The notes: generated by a model not told the origin, from the letters alone. DNA of 64,000 nucleotides from Desulfolucanica intricata (GCF_001592105.1 NZ_BCWE01000004.1:1-64000); one strand, 5' to 3'; shown: positions 1 through 8,542, counted from the stretch's first letter. Translations and numbers: made by a program.

Positions 1-23
1 ATAAATAAAAAGGAGGTGTAAAT

Positions 24-248
24 ATGGCCAAAAAGGTTTTAATTAGTTTACAGGAAGTAGATGATCTTGAGGTTGAATGTCAAAATGTAATTGATGATGA
101 GAGAACTTCTAAGAAGAATTCAAATACTTTCGTGGTTGAAAATGTAGGAAGAGAAAATTTGAGCCTTGGACAATGTCAATGTAAATGCAGCATGACCTCA
201 GATTGTGGCGGTGGCGGTGGCGGCGGTGGTCATACGTTGAAGGAATAA
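24..248 (+). CDS. RiPP-type precursor peptide, Cys/Gly-rich core
   Basis: A 74-residue peptide behind a strong ribosome site (AAGGAGG, 11-17). The first ~48 residues are charged and leader-like. The C-terminal part carries Cys51, 53, 55 and 61 in the pattern CQCKC-x5-C, followed directly by eight glycines and His70. A radical SAM/SPASM enzyme gene follows on the same strand, which is the classic layout of a ribosomally made, post-translationally modified peptide of the sactipeptide/ranthipeptide kind. I do not recognise the family. Expected crosslinks would start at the cysteines, but this is inference. No protease or exporter gene is visible in the window; the locus may continue to the left. 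Confidence 0.75.
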   Translation: MAKKVLISLQEVDDLEVECQNVIDDERTSKKNSNTFVVENVGRENLSLGQCQCKCSMTSDCGGGGGGGGHTLKE

Positions 249-256
249 AGGAGATA

Positions 257-345
257 GCCGGGTAAAAGAAAAACAGACTTAGTAGAACACGAGAACATCT
301 GTGTTTCTACTAGGTCTGCCTATAAAGACGGATTTTGTACCCGGC
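257..345 (+). ncRNA. long stem-loop between precursor and maturase genes
   Basis: An outer stem GCCGGGTA (257-264) / TACCCGGC (338-345) encloses a 17-18 bp inner hairpin (274-290 with 301-318, one bulge and one G:U). It lies just after the precursor stop codon. It is not followed by a T-run, so it is more likely an RNA-stability or attenuation element that keeps precursor mRNA above enzyme mRNA than a simple terminator. The pairing is read directly; the role is inferred. Confidence 0.6.
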
Positions 346-376
346 GGAAATATGCATAAGGGTTTAAAGGAGATGT

Positions 377-1669
377 ATTATCATAAAACAATTTGAAGAT
401 TTAATTCTACCACATTATTCTTCTTTCAAGATATACAAAAATGATATTAATTATATCATTGTAGATGCCGCAGTGAATTTCTGGTTCAAATTATCTCCGG
501 GACAACTTTTAGCGCTTAAATTGTTAGACGGGAAAACAACAGTCCGTGAATTAATATATAAAATAGATACCTGTATTCCACAATCATTACAAAAAACATG
601 TATACAATTTATTGAAAGCCTAGCTTCAAATTATCCTTCCGAAAGTTTAGAACTTGCAAAACCAGAACTGGTTTCTACAATATACTTTGTATTAACTAGT
701 GAATGTAATTCCAGATGCGTGTATTGTTTCCGGGATCTGGATGGTTCATCTGCTTACCTGGATAAAAACCTAATAAAGGATACCATCTTGTCATTTAAGA
801 AGATATCTACTGAGAATCCTACTATTGTTTATACCGGTGGGGAACCCTGTTTATTTCCTAATTTAATGGATATTGTAAATTATGCCAAAGAAATAAATAT
901 TGAAAATACACTCCAGACAAATGGTTCAATGATCAATCAAGAGAATGCTCAGTTATATGCCGATACATTCGACACAATACAAATAAGTTTAGACTCTACA
1001 AATGAAGAAATAAATGATTGGTTAAGAGGAAAAAAAGGGCATTACAAAGCTGTGAGTGAGGCTATACCCTCACTGCTGAAGCATAATGTAAAAGTAAGAC
1101 TGGCTGCGACTATTACGAAAAAGAATTTTAACGATATTTTAAACATAAAAAAGAATTTCCCAGATGTTGAGTTCCAATTTACCCCTATGCTTCAAATTGG
1201 AAAAGGGAAAAAATATTCCTGGCTGGCATTTTCACCGGAAGAATTTCTTGAACATATAGCTAATTTGCCTCATAAAGATTATTTTGCCGTTGATAGTCTT
1301 GTTAAGTTTGGGACAAAGTCTCAGATGTGTGGTGCCGGTACATCGGTTTTGAGTATTTCAGAAAAGGGTGATGTCTATCCATGTCAAATGCTGCATCATC
1401 CGGATTTTTGTTGTGGAAATATAAAAACTTCTTCTTTAGAAACTATTTATCATACTTCAGAAACAATAAGCAAATTTCGTAACCTTAAAGTTGATATGCT
1501 GGATGGTTGTAAGGATTGTGATATACGGTATATTTGTGCGGGAGGCTGCAGAGCCAATGCTTTCTGGATGAATCATGATGTACTGGACAAAGATTATTTT
1601 TGCCAATATAATAAAGAGCTTTATTTCTATAATATGGCAAATATGTTTACGGAAGTTAATATTAATTAA
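377..1669 (+). CDS. radical SAM/SPASM peptide maturase with PqqD-like N-terminus
   Basis: Likely modifies the upstream Cys/Gly-rich peptide. The radical SAM 4Fe-4S motif CNSRCVYC and a YTGGEPCL motif are present. The C-terminal SPASM cysteines run MCGAG...YPC...FCCGN...GCKDCDIRYICAGGC...FC, giving auxiliary clusters. The first GTG in this frame is at 473, but the frame stays open back to a stop at 365-367. The extra residues (KQFEDLILPHYSSF, then a hydrophobic stretch) complete a PqqD-like peptide-recognition fold that continues as LSPGQLLALKLLDG. A ribosome site AAAGGAGA (366-373) precedes only ATT 377, ATC 380 or ATA 383; the one ATG (373) is out of frame and stops after seven codons. The start is therefore uncertain: a rare start codon or a frameshift. 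Function confidence is high, start confidence low. Confidence 0.85.
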   Translation: MIIKQFEDLILPHYSSFKIYKNDINYIIVDAAVNFWFKLSPGQLLALKLLDGKTTVRELIYKIDTCIPQSLQKTCIQFIESLASNYPSESLELAKPELVSTIYFVLTSECNSRCVYCFRDLDGSSAYLDKNLIKDTILSFKKISTENPTIVYTGGEPCLFPNLMDIVNYAKEINIENTLQTNGSMINQENAQLYADTFDTIQISLDSTNEEINDWLRGKKGHYKAVSEAIPSLLKHNVKVRLAATITKKNFNDILNIKKNFPDVEFQFTPMLQIGKGKKYSWLAFSPEEFLEHIANLPHKDYFAVDSLVKFGTKSQMCGAGTSVLSISEKGDVYPCQMLHHPDFCCGNIKTSSLETIYHTSETISKFRNLKVDMLDGCKDCDIRYICAGGCRANAFWMNHDVLDKDYFCQYNKELYFYNMANMFTEVNIN

Positions 1670-1949
1670 TCCAATATAGCCAATGTCTTAGGGAGCAATC
1701 CTTGTGTTTTTTGTGCCTATTTAATCTTAATATATAAATTTAAAATTGCCAAGGTACCGGACCTATTTTATAATGTTACTAAAATCACCGTTATAAACAA
1801 ACTCATTTTGTTACGTTATCAAGTGATAAACCAATTGGAATGTGCTGTTTATCTATGCTCTGCCGGTAAAATCAGAAATAAACTTAGAAACATAAGAATA
1901 ATGCCTGCTGCTATTAAGCTTGAAAAGCACTACCAAGAGGAGAAAAGAG

Positions 1950-2678
1950 ATGATCAAGAGAAAACATGTTAAAACAATTACGGTATCTGTTTTATTATTT
2001 TTTTTCTTTTTGTTGATAGGTTATTCAAGTTATGTAAAATACGAAGGCGCAAAATTGAAAGATGAGAATAAAACACTAAAAAAACAATTAGATATTGCAA
2101 ATGAAAAAATAAAAGAACAAAGGAATTTATTGGATTCTCAAAGGGATGTTGATTATAAAATTGAAGCTAATGCAACAGATTCTGATGTTACGGTTGTGGC
2201 AATTCATGGAGGTAAAATTGAAAAAGGTACTACTGAATTAGCTTATGCCTTAGCTTCCCATAATAATTATAGCTATTATTCATTTCTAGGTTCAAAAAGT
2301 AATGATAATTTTTCACTGCATATTCCTTCAGACGAATTCGGTGAAACATTTGCACTGAAAATGGTTTCGAAATCTAAAAGAACAATATCAATCCACGGGT
2401 GTAACGGTACAGAAGAATTCACATATATCGGAGGCCGGGACACTGAGTTGGCAAACAGAATAAAAAAATCTCTGACTAAGTATGGTTTTATTGTGAAAGA
2501 TACTCCGAAAAATCTGGCCGGTATATCGACAGATAACATAGTAAATAGAAATATAAACGGGCGAGGGGTACAGATAGAAATATCAAATGGCTTAAGGACA
2601 AAGTTTTTGTCGACTAATAAGCATAGCTTAAAAAGGTATGTTCTCGCAATAAGTGAGGCAGTCAACAATAACAAATGA
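1950..2678 (+). CDS. membrane-anchored poly-gamma-glutamate hydrolase family protein
   Basis: 242 residues. An N-terminal membrane segment (about 9-29) is followed by a short coiled coil (about 31-65) and a PghP-type gamma-PGA hydrolase domain (PF05908). Zinc-site motifs are intact: AIHGG (His86), GTTEL (Glu96), a conserved SLHI histidine and SIHGC (His149). The family cuts gamma-linked polyglutamate; this copy would act outside the membrane. ATG 1950 is chosen because it has GAGGAGAA in front; a TTG at 1920 is also in frame. It converges with the pgs operon, so a role in trimming or releasing the polymer is inferred. Confidence 0.8.
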   Translation: MIKRKHVKTITVSVLLFFFFLLIGYSSYVKYEGAKLKDENKTLKKQLDIANEKIKEQRNLLDSQRDVDYKIEANATDSDVTVVAIHGGKIEKGTTELAYALASHNNYSYYSFLGSKSNDNFSLHIPSDEFGETFALKMVSKSKRTISIHGCNGTEEFTYIGGRDTELANRIKKSLTKYGFIVKDTPKNLAGISTDNIVNRNINGRGVQIEISNGLRTKFLSTNKHSLKRYVLAISEAVNNNK

Positions 2679-2696
2679 CACAATAAAAATAAAAGG

Positions 2697-2731
2697 CGGA
2701 CAAGCTACCAAGGGCAGCTTGTCCGGCCTTT
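2697..2731. terminator. bidirectional terminator between the two PGA-hydrolase genes
   Basis: Perfect 10-bp stem CGGACAAGCT / AGCTTGTCCG (2697-2706, 2716-2725) followed by CCTTTTT. Upstream A-runs make it usable from both convergent genes. Confidence 0.85.
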
Positions 2732-2752
2732 TTAAAATAGTATTTTTTCAGG

Positions 2753-3601
2753 TTACTCTTCTGATACTGCTTTAACATCTTCAATTAATTCCTTGGGATT
2801 TTTTGCGCCTTTTTCTAATACTTTCTGTATTTTCTTATCAAAGTTAGGCTTTTCAGGGTTAAACCTATTTAATAAGCCTTGACCTTTATCAATATTGATC
2901 TTATTCATTAATTTAACTATTGTTGGCCAGCTTTCGCCTAGCGCTTTATTGATGGCGCTTGAATAATCGTTTAAAGTACCGGAATCAGTTGCGAGCTTAT
3001 CTCTTAAACCTTTGGAAATAGCGATCTGAACGCCGCCAAGTTTGTAACTGTCATTAAACAATTTATTCTTATTCACGATATTGCTGTCCATAATCCCGGC
3101 AATGCGATCCGGAACATTTAAAGTTTTTACATTATATCCTTTGGTAGTAAGATGTAATCTGATTAATTCTGCCAGCAACTTATTCTGACCGCCAATATAA
3201 GTAACTTCGTCATCGCCGGCAGCTCCGATAACAGAAACTGTGTAATCTGATTTATTAACTAAATTAACAGCTGTTGGTTCGTCAAAATTGATAGCCCTAA
3301 TAAAAAGGCTCCCATTATCAGTCGCTTTAAGTCCTTCAAATGAATAAGTGTTATATTTACCGTACCCGTTCAATGCCTCAACTAATTCTGAAGTGCCTCT
3401 TTCAATACCGCCTCCGTGTATAGCTAAAATTGTTGTATCGCTTCCGATATTATTAGTTTTAATGGTATAGTCTGAAGGGTCTTCAGCTGCAGCTAGTTCA
3501 GCAAAGCTACTATAGCCTGTTGTGAAGGCATATGCGCTTATACCAATTCCAAATGTAAAAAACATAACTAAAGCCAGAATTTTGAGAAATTCTTTTTTCA
3601 T
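2753..3601 (-). CDS. PGA-hydrolase-like secreted protein lacking two conserved histidines
   Basis: 282 residues with a signal peptide (KKEFLKILALVMFFTFGIG...AYA) and the same PF05908 fold as the gene at 1950-2678. AIHGG (His62) and GTSEL (Glu72) remain. The SLHI histidine is Phe (SLFIRAI) and the SIHG histidine is Ile125 (TVSVIGAAGD). A ~60-residue charged C-terminal extension is absent from the other copy. It is the last gene of the pgsB-pgsC operon. Loss of zinc ligands suggests a non-hydrolytic role, for example holding the polymer in place of the missing pgsA; that is inference. Confidence 0.8.
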   Translation of the reverse strand: MKKEFLKILALVMFFTFGIGISAYAFTTGYSSFAELAAAEDPSDYTIKTNNIGSDTTILAIHGGGIERGTSELVEALNGYGKYNTYSFEGLKATDNGSLFIRAINFDEPTAVNLVNKSDYTVSVIGAAGDDEVTYIGGQNKLLAELIRLHLTTKGYNVKTLNVPDRIAGIMDSNIVNKNKLFNDSYKLGGVQIAISKGLRDKLATDSGTLNDYSSAINKALGESWPTIVKLMNKINIDKGQGLLNRFNPEKPNFDKKIQKVLEKGAKNPKELIEDVKAVSEE

Positions 3602-3619
3602 ATTTATCCTGCCCCTTTC

Positions 3620-3853
3620 TTAAAGAATCATAGTAAACAGATAATTCACGGCAATAATCAGCAGAGTTAATCCCATTAGCCCAAGTGCTTGAAAACCGGT
3701 ATTTCTCTTGCTGATCTTAACAAGAAACAGACATTTTTCTTTCAATGTTAGTGTTTTAAAAACCGCAAGAGCTTCATGCTGATTTTTTTCTCTGATAGGT
3801 TCTGATGTGTTCATGTATTGTTTGTTATTTATTAGCCCGTATAAAGTGTTCAT
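3620..3853 (-). CDS. small single-pass membrane protein in the pgs operon
   Basis: 77 residues: a soluble, charged N-terminal part and one C-terminal membrane helix (about 53-75, ending FTMIL). It lies between pgsC (15 nt) and the hydrolase-like gene (18 nt) on the same strand with AGGAGG in front, so it is probably co-translated with them. Characterised pgs/cap operons contain small accessory proteins (PgsE/CapE), and this occupies a similar place, but I see no sequence similarity that would justify the name. Confidence 0.65.
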   Translation of the reverse strand: MNTLYGLINNKQYMNTSEPIREKNQHEALAVFKTLTLKEKCLFLVKISKRNTGFQALGLMGLTLLIIAVNYLFTMIL

Positions 3854-3868
3854 TTTACACCTCCTTTC

Positions 3869-4321
3869 TCATATATTGATTTTTAAAAGTAATGTGCACC
3901 CATAAGTCATTACACACAGCAAACCAGTGCTTAAAAATGTTGTGGCTAAACCTTGGCGCTGAATTGTGTTTGCTATTAATCCGGGCACAATAATACCAAC
4001 TGCTGCTAATCCGGAGATATAACGATAATCAAACGGCAATATTGCATACGTAATAAGCTGCAACACTACTGCCACTGCTATCATAGCTACAAATTTTCTT
4101 TTGCCGTATAGAATTGTAACTTTGCTCACTCCGAAATCAACTATTAAATAAGTCAAGATGCTAATAAAGAATGTTAAAAATATAGCCTGGGGTAGATCTA
4201 TAAGTAATACTAAATATCCCGGTACAATCAGACCGGCAGGTAAGATTCCGGTAATTTCCGTAAATAACAAGCTTAAAATTACACCCAAAATTATAACTGT
4301 GCCAATAGTCGAAAAAACCAA
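3869..4321 (-). CDS. pgsC: poly-gamma-glutamate synthesis membrane protein PgsC/CapC
   Basis: 150 residues, almost wholly hydrophobic with about four to five membrane helices, the usual length of PgsC/CapC. The TEITGILPAGLIVPGYL segment near the N-terminus is typical. PgsC forms the membrane complex with PgsB that polymerises glutamate through gamma-carboxyl bonds and exports it. It starts with TTG 4 nt after pgsB, and AAAGGAGG lies in the end of pgsB, so the two are translationally coupled. Confidence 0.88.
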   Translation of the reverse strand: MVFSTIGTVIILGVILSLLFTEITGILPAGLIVPGYLVLLIDLPQAIFLTFFISILTYLIVDFGVSKVTILYGKRKFVAMIAVAVVLQLITYAILPFDYRYISGLAAVGIIVPGLIANTIQRQGLATTFLSTGLLCVMTYGCTLLLKINI

Positions 4322-4325
4322 CCGT

Positions 4326-5561
4326 TTACCCTCCTTTAATAGCTAAATAACTTGTGGCACTTGATCCGTTTCCGGATTGAAGCGAGTTTGTTAATTCATT
4401 GGGAAAGTCGTGAATTATCAATTCAACTAATTCATCGCCACCGCCATGAATGTTTCCAACACAAAAAATTGTTCTGTTTATAAAATAATTTTTAATTGTT
4501 TTATAAACTTCTTGTGGAGACAAACCTTCAGTATTTATGTATTTCTGAGGAGATATTTTTTTACTATTTACTCCTTCGGTAATTGGATTTACTGTCTGAC
4601 CCATTGCAACGAGAATATCAATATCCATATTAGGCAAGACCTCTTCTGCAAACTGTAATGTCCTGTCAACCCTATCAGGCCTGCAATTTACAATTACCAT
4701 AGGATTTTTGGTTGGATAACCAAGAGCTGTAACATGCTCCCAAATCATTCGTGTGGAATCCGGATCATTGGCGGCAAAGCCATTGACAAAATATGTGTGG
4801 CTTTTCTTGTCTAAGGTATAGATCATTAAAGCTCCCGGATCAGGATTAGCGTTTAACATTCCCCTTAACGCAGTATCTTTGTCAATATTTAGCGCTTTAG
4901 CCACAGCCAGCGCAATAGCAACATTTTCCGGGAAAATTACATATGTAAAATTTTCTAAATAACCGTCCGGGATTTCTTCTTCATTTGCAATTATAATCCG
5001 GCAGTTTCTTTTCTTTGCTTCTTGAGTAAAATAATCATTATAACTACTGTCACCTAGAATAAGGGTTCCGTTTTTTGGTATTGTAGCCGTAAAGGACTCT
5101 GCAATAAAATCTAAAGTCGGGCCGCACAAATCCATATGATCTTCACGAACATTAACAATAACCCCTATATTTGCTTTAACAAGCTTTTCTTGAAAAATAA
5201 TCTGGTAATCGGGATTTACAGCCATACACTCTGTTACAAATGCAGATGCGCCAAGCTTGACTGCTTTTTTAACAACAGCTTTTTGTTCTATAATATTTGG
5301 ACCTAGACGGCCTCGTTTGATTGGTTCTTCTTCTTCCTTGTTCCAATAAATAATTCTCGCACTGGTTCCCGTTGTTTTTCCAACAACCTTAAACCCTGCT
5401 TCCTTTAAAATACCCGTAATTAGTCTTGTTGCAGTTGATTTACCTCTTGTGCCGTTTACATTGATTCGAAGATTGATCCGGTTTAAGTTTTTATTATGAT
5501 TTATTTGTTCATAAACACCTAAGATAAGAACAAAAAAAATAAGTGCTATAGCAAACTGCAC
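4326..5561 (-). CDS. pgsB: poly-gamma-glutamate synthase PgsB/CapB
   Basis: 411 residues, full family length. One N-terminal membrane helix precedes a Mur-ligase-like ATP-binding core with P-loop NVNGTRGKST (residues 35-43). Downstream motifs NVREDHMD and NCRPDRVDRT are family features. It is the ATP-dependent amide ligase that activates the growing glutamate chain. GTG start; first gene of the minus-strand pgsB-pgsC-small protein-hydrolase-like operon. No pgsA/capA gene, normally the third essential gene, follows it in this window. Confidence 0.92.
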   Translation of the reverse strand: MQFAIALIFFVLILGVYEQINHNKNLNRINLRINVNGTRGKSTATRLITGILKEAGFKVVGKTTGTSARIIYWNKEEEEPIKRGRLGPNIIEQKAVVKKAVKLGASAFVTECMAVNPDYQIIFQEKLVKANIGVIVNVREDHMDLCGPTLDFIAESFTATIPKNGTLILGDSSYNDYFTQEAKKRNCRIIIANEEEIPDGYLENFTYVIFPENVAIALAVAKALNIDKDTALRGMLNANPDPGALMIYTLDKKSHTYFVNGFAANDPDSTRMIWEHVTALGYPTKNPMVIVNCRPDRVDRTLQFAEEVLPNMDIDILVAMGQTVNPITEGVNSKKISPQKYINTEGLSPQEVYKTIKNYFINRTIFCVGNIHGGGDELVELIIHDFPNELTNSLQSGNGSSATSYLAIKGG

Positions 5562-6345
5562 GCTTATCCTATCCTTTCTTTAATAGAGATCCATTACATT
5601 AAGTCACCACGTTTTGTGTCCCTGCCTTTCGGGTAGTTTACCAAATATTAAATTTAAAAGAAAAGCTTGTTCACTTTTATGTTGATAAAATGAAATATGT
5701 CTAACCTATGCACCTCCTTGCGGGTTAATTATACTGAAAGAATATTAACCAATCTTTACTAATAGATGAATATGTTTTACGAAATTGTGAATAATTGTTA
5801 CAAGACAGGAGTTAATGTGTTGCAGAAATATTAATGGTTGTTACAAGCAATAAAAAATGCCAACGGTTTCCGGACAGCAATAGCCCCGGCAACCGATGGT
5901 ATTAAATCGGCGACTTGCCGGTCATACACGACTACCCTTATGTTATCTTCGTACAGCCTGTAAGTTCGAATAAGTGCGACTAAGGTTCAGCGGATAGGGG
6001 ACACAATTAATAATTTGTAATAATTTCGCAATATATTGTAAAGGTTTGTTAATAGACAGTTAAAATTCCTCCGGTATAATTGCCTATTATAATTATCTAT
6101 AACCATTGCGGTAAACAACTTTATATAATAAATTAAGTAGCCGGACTAAATATAACTCCGGCTGCTGCCCAACATACCCGCGCCCCTGGCGGGTTGTTTG
6201 TTTTGTTTAGGTTATCTGGCTTCCGGTGGGGCCGGGAAAACTTTGCATATGGTTACGGGAAATCAAGAAGACGCTGGGTGAGCAATGTGAGCTTGTTTAC
6301 CCGGCCTTGAATAATAAAATTGAAAGATCGCCGAGGGGGGAAATA
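5562..6345. other. long intergenic region with hairpins, upstream of pgsB and the response regulator
   Basis: About 780 bases without a convincing gene; it is the shared upstream region of two divergent units. Visible structure: a nested hairpin CCGGCAA (5886-5892) / TTGCCGG (5915-5921) containing CCGAT / ATCGG. An AGGAGGTG on the minus strand near 5712 has no start codon behind it. The last 120 bases are open in frame with the response regulator but are poorly protein-like. Confidence 0.5.
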
Positions 6346-7056
6346 ATGCCGTATTTGGGTAAGGTTTTGGTAGTTGATGACGACCAAACCGTACTGGATC
6401 TTATCAAGTTGTACGGTGAAAGGGAAGGTTTTGAAATCATCGGGATAAACAACGGTGATCTGGTCCTGCCCGCATTCTACCGGGAGAAGCCTGATGTGGT
6501 AATATTGGATATTATGCTTCCTGGTAAGGACGGGCTTACGCTATTTCGCAATTTAAGGGAGATCCGCATGATTCCCATCATCATGCTTACAGCCAAAGGA
6601 GAAGAAGTGGACCGTGTTCTGGGACTGGAAATGGGAGCTGATGACTATGTTGCCAAGCCTTTCAGTCCCAGGGAGCTGGTAGCCAGAATTAAAGCGGTAC
6701 TGCGCCGTACCCAACCGGTTGATACGTCAACGAACCGGAAAATGAAATACCCGGGGCTGGAAATTCAGGCTGATATCAGGAGTGTTTTGGTTGACGGTAA
6801 AGAAACAGAAGTTACTTCCAGAGAATTCGATTTGCTCTATTACCTGGCTCAGAATCCCCGGCGGGTTTTTACCAGGCAAGAACTGTTAACGGCTGTCTGG
6901 GGATATGATTACTTTGGTGACCAGCGTACGGTGGATGTACATATTCGCAGGTTGAGGACAAAGCTGGCGCCCTTGCCCCATAAATACTTGACAACTGTCT
7001 GGGGTGTGGGATACCAGTTTACACCTCCTTTTAAGGAGGGAAAGACCAAATTGTGA
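6346..7056 (+). CDS. OmpR/PhoB-family response regulator (orphan)
   Basis: 236 residues from ATG 6346, which follows GAGGGGGG. The receiver domain has the acidic pocket VVDDD (11-13), phosphoacceptor Asp55 (VVILDIMLPG) and the conserved LTAKGE and YVAKPF motifs. The C-terminal winged helix has REFDLLYYLAQNP and RTVDVHIRRLR. It would act as a phosphorylation-controlled transcription factor. No intact sensor kinase adjoins it; a 39-codon stub overlaps its stop. Its position head-to-head with pgsB makes that operon a reasonable target, but this is inference. Confidence 0.9.
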   Translation: MPYLGKVLVVDDDQTVLDLIKLYGEREGFEIIGINNGDLVLPAFYREKPDVVILDIMLPGKDGLTLFRNLREIRMIPIIMLTAKGEEVDRVLGLEMGADDYVAKPFSPRELVARIKAVLRRTQPVDTSTNRKMKYPGLEIQADIRSVLVDGKETEVTSREFDLLYYLAQNPRRVFTRQELLTAVWGYDYFGDQRTVDVHIRRLRTKLAPLPHKYLTTVWGVGYQFTPPFKEGKTKL

Positions 7057-7172
7057 ATGAAAGGTTTCATTTGGTAATTTGTGCTGCAGGCAGGCTCTTC
7101 CTTATGCTCAAGTGCTTACTGCGGGAGCAATTCGACCGTAAGCATCCCTCATTATGCACCAGCCGGTTTTAA
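7053..7172 (+). pseudogene. possible remnant start of the partner histidine kinase
   Basis: GTG 7053 overlaps the response-regulator TGA (GTGA), the usual coupling for a kinase gene. The frame reads NERFHLVICAAGRLFLML and stops after 39 codons. Nothing kinase-like follows, and the terminator at 7188 comes next. This suggests the kinase was deleted, leaving its first codons, but the fragment is too short to prove homology. Confidence 0.3.
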
Positions 7173-7187
7173 TGATTCATTTAATTA

Positions 7188-7220
7188 CAAAGCTCCTCTT
7201 ATTGAGGAGCTTTGCTTATT
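7188..7220 (+). terminator. intrinsic terminator after the response regulator
   Basis: 11-bp stem CAAAGCTCCTC / GAGGAGCTTTG with a TTATT loop, followed by a T-rich stretch. Confidence 0.75.
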
Positions 7221-7707
7221 TTGATCCTTTTAAAGCCTCTTCCATAATTGGTCGAAGCCTGGAATCCTTTATGTCACTATATATAATTTGTTACCCGTTA
7301 AAATAATATTCTATAATACTTACTCCGGTGGTACCCCCAAGTCAAAAACACGCATAAAATATGGGGAAACATTAAAAAGGGGAGACTTTAGCAAATGATT
7401 AACTATACTGTACAACCCGAGATAGACTAACAAAAACTATTTAATTGTCAATTGCATTAATTTCCATGGAAAACGATTTTTAGGTTACTATTTTTTTAAA
7501 AATGGCTTTTTTAGGAAATATAAGAATTAAAGAATAAGGATAATACTTCCTCAGAGTTCCAAAAATCTTTGGAAACAAAGGAAGGTAGCCCCCAATACTC
7601 GGAGACCACCTTCTATCGCCACACCTTTGAAAATCGTATTACATTTAATTTGACAGGGAAACTAACCTAGCTAAATGAAGTATCCATTAAATATAGAATT
7701 GACATTT
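7221..7707. other. intergenic region, no gene seen
   Basis: About 490 AT-rich bases. An imperfect inverted repeat GAAGGT...ACCTTC (about 7583-7613) may terminate the minus-strand VOC gene. No open frame with a ribosome site was found. Confidence 0.4.
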
Positions 7708-8085
7708 TTAACCCCTAAACTCGATAGCTTCTCCGTCCGGTCCTGTAAAAACTACTCTTCTCCAACCCTCCTCACGAGGTTCCCTAGCACCCGCAGGATG
7801 GGGTTCTGTTTGAATAGGAATACCAGCTTGTTTTAACCGTTGATAATCCTCATCAAAGTTATCACTTTCAAGGCAGAAATGATAGCCTTGATTTTTTTCA
7901 CAATTGGGCATATGGATTATTTCCAAAACTGTGTCACCAAGTTTTAAATAAACTATTTTTTCAATGGTAGATACTGGGACATCATGTTCATAATACTTTT
8001 TAAAGCCAAAATAATTTTCATAAAATTTAATGGATTTTTCCCTATCTTTGACATTAAATGCAATATGATCAATACGACGGAACAT
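7708..8085 (-). CDS. VOC-superfamily (glyoxalase-like) protein
   Basis: 125 residues, one full vicinal-oxygen-chelate module pair: RRIDHIAFNVKDREKSIKFY with the N-terminal metal His, then YHFCLES with the second His, and a final FTGPDGEAIEFRG with the conserved Glu. Members are lactoylglutathione lyases, dioxygenases or resistance proteins; the substrate cannot be read from sequence. It is monocistronic on the minus strand, with GGGGGGAT before the ATG. Confidence 0.8.
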   Translation of the reverse strand: MFRRIDHIAFNVKDREKSIKFYENYFGFKKYYEHDVPVSTIEKIVYLKLGDTVLEIIHMPNCEKNQGYHFCLESDNFDEDYQRLKQAGIPIQTEPHPAGAREPREEGWRRVVFTGPDGEAIEFRG

Positions 8086-8482
8086 AGAATCCCCCCTAGT
8101 AAAGTAATGTAATGTTATTTTCTCCTACTGCTCTATTAATATGTTTCAGTATCTTACTAGTTCACCTATGCTCTTAAGACAAAAGACACCCGTATTAACT
8201 TGGGTGTTTTCAAATATTTCCATAGTATGCCTGTTCTAACCCAAAGCCATTTAGATTGATTTTGCCCATATTTTTATTCATTGAGGTGAATACAGAAATT
8301 GGTCCTGTGTTAATTATGGTAAGCACTTGTGGTCCTAGTTTACAAAAAATCGAAGCTAATGCCAACCGTTATACCTTCGTCTGGAAAGGGTTGTAAACAA
8401 AAATAAAGCAACGATGTTTGTAAAAAACCAGTCTTATAAAAGAGATAAATTTGACCTATATGTGGTAAAAATCCTTATAAAT
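8086..8482. other. intergenic region with a hairpin
   Basis: About 400 bases. A hairpin ACACCC/GGGTGT (about 8186-8210) with A- and T-runs can terminate in either direction. Short broken reading frames after it (for example around 8318-8396) look like decayed coding sequence without an identifiable family. Confidence 0.4.
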
Positions 8483-8526
8483 AATGGTATATAGTAGTAT
8501 TATTAATAATACTACTATATACCATT
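8483..8526. repeat. perfect 44-bp palindrome
   Basis: 22-bp arms with no spacer, centred between 8504 and 8505 (arm begins AATGGTATATAGTAGTATTA). It ends 16 bases before the start codon of the pseudogene at 8543. It could be an operator, a cruciform or the fused ends of a lost insertion. Confidence 0.9.
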
Positions 8527-8542
8527 CGAGGTGATGCAATCT

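Noticed and set aside
181-240. Octaglycine run as a sequencing or slippage artefact
   Set aside because: The codons alternate GGC and GGT rather than forming one homopolymer, the frame stays open to a proper stop, and a maturase follows. An unstable repeat number is still possible.
5580-5665. c-di-GMP-I riboswitch upstream of pgsB (minus strand AAAC...CGAAAG...GGGACACAAAACG)
   Set aside because: Only part of the consensus is present; the GAAA-loop stem has mismatches, the second stem and receptor are not convincing, and there is no room for an expression platform before the start codon.
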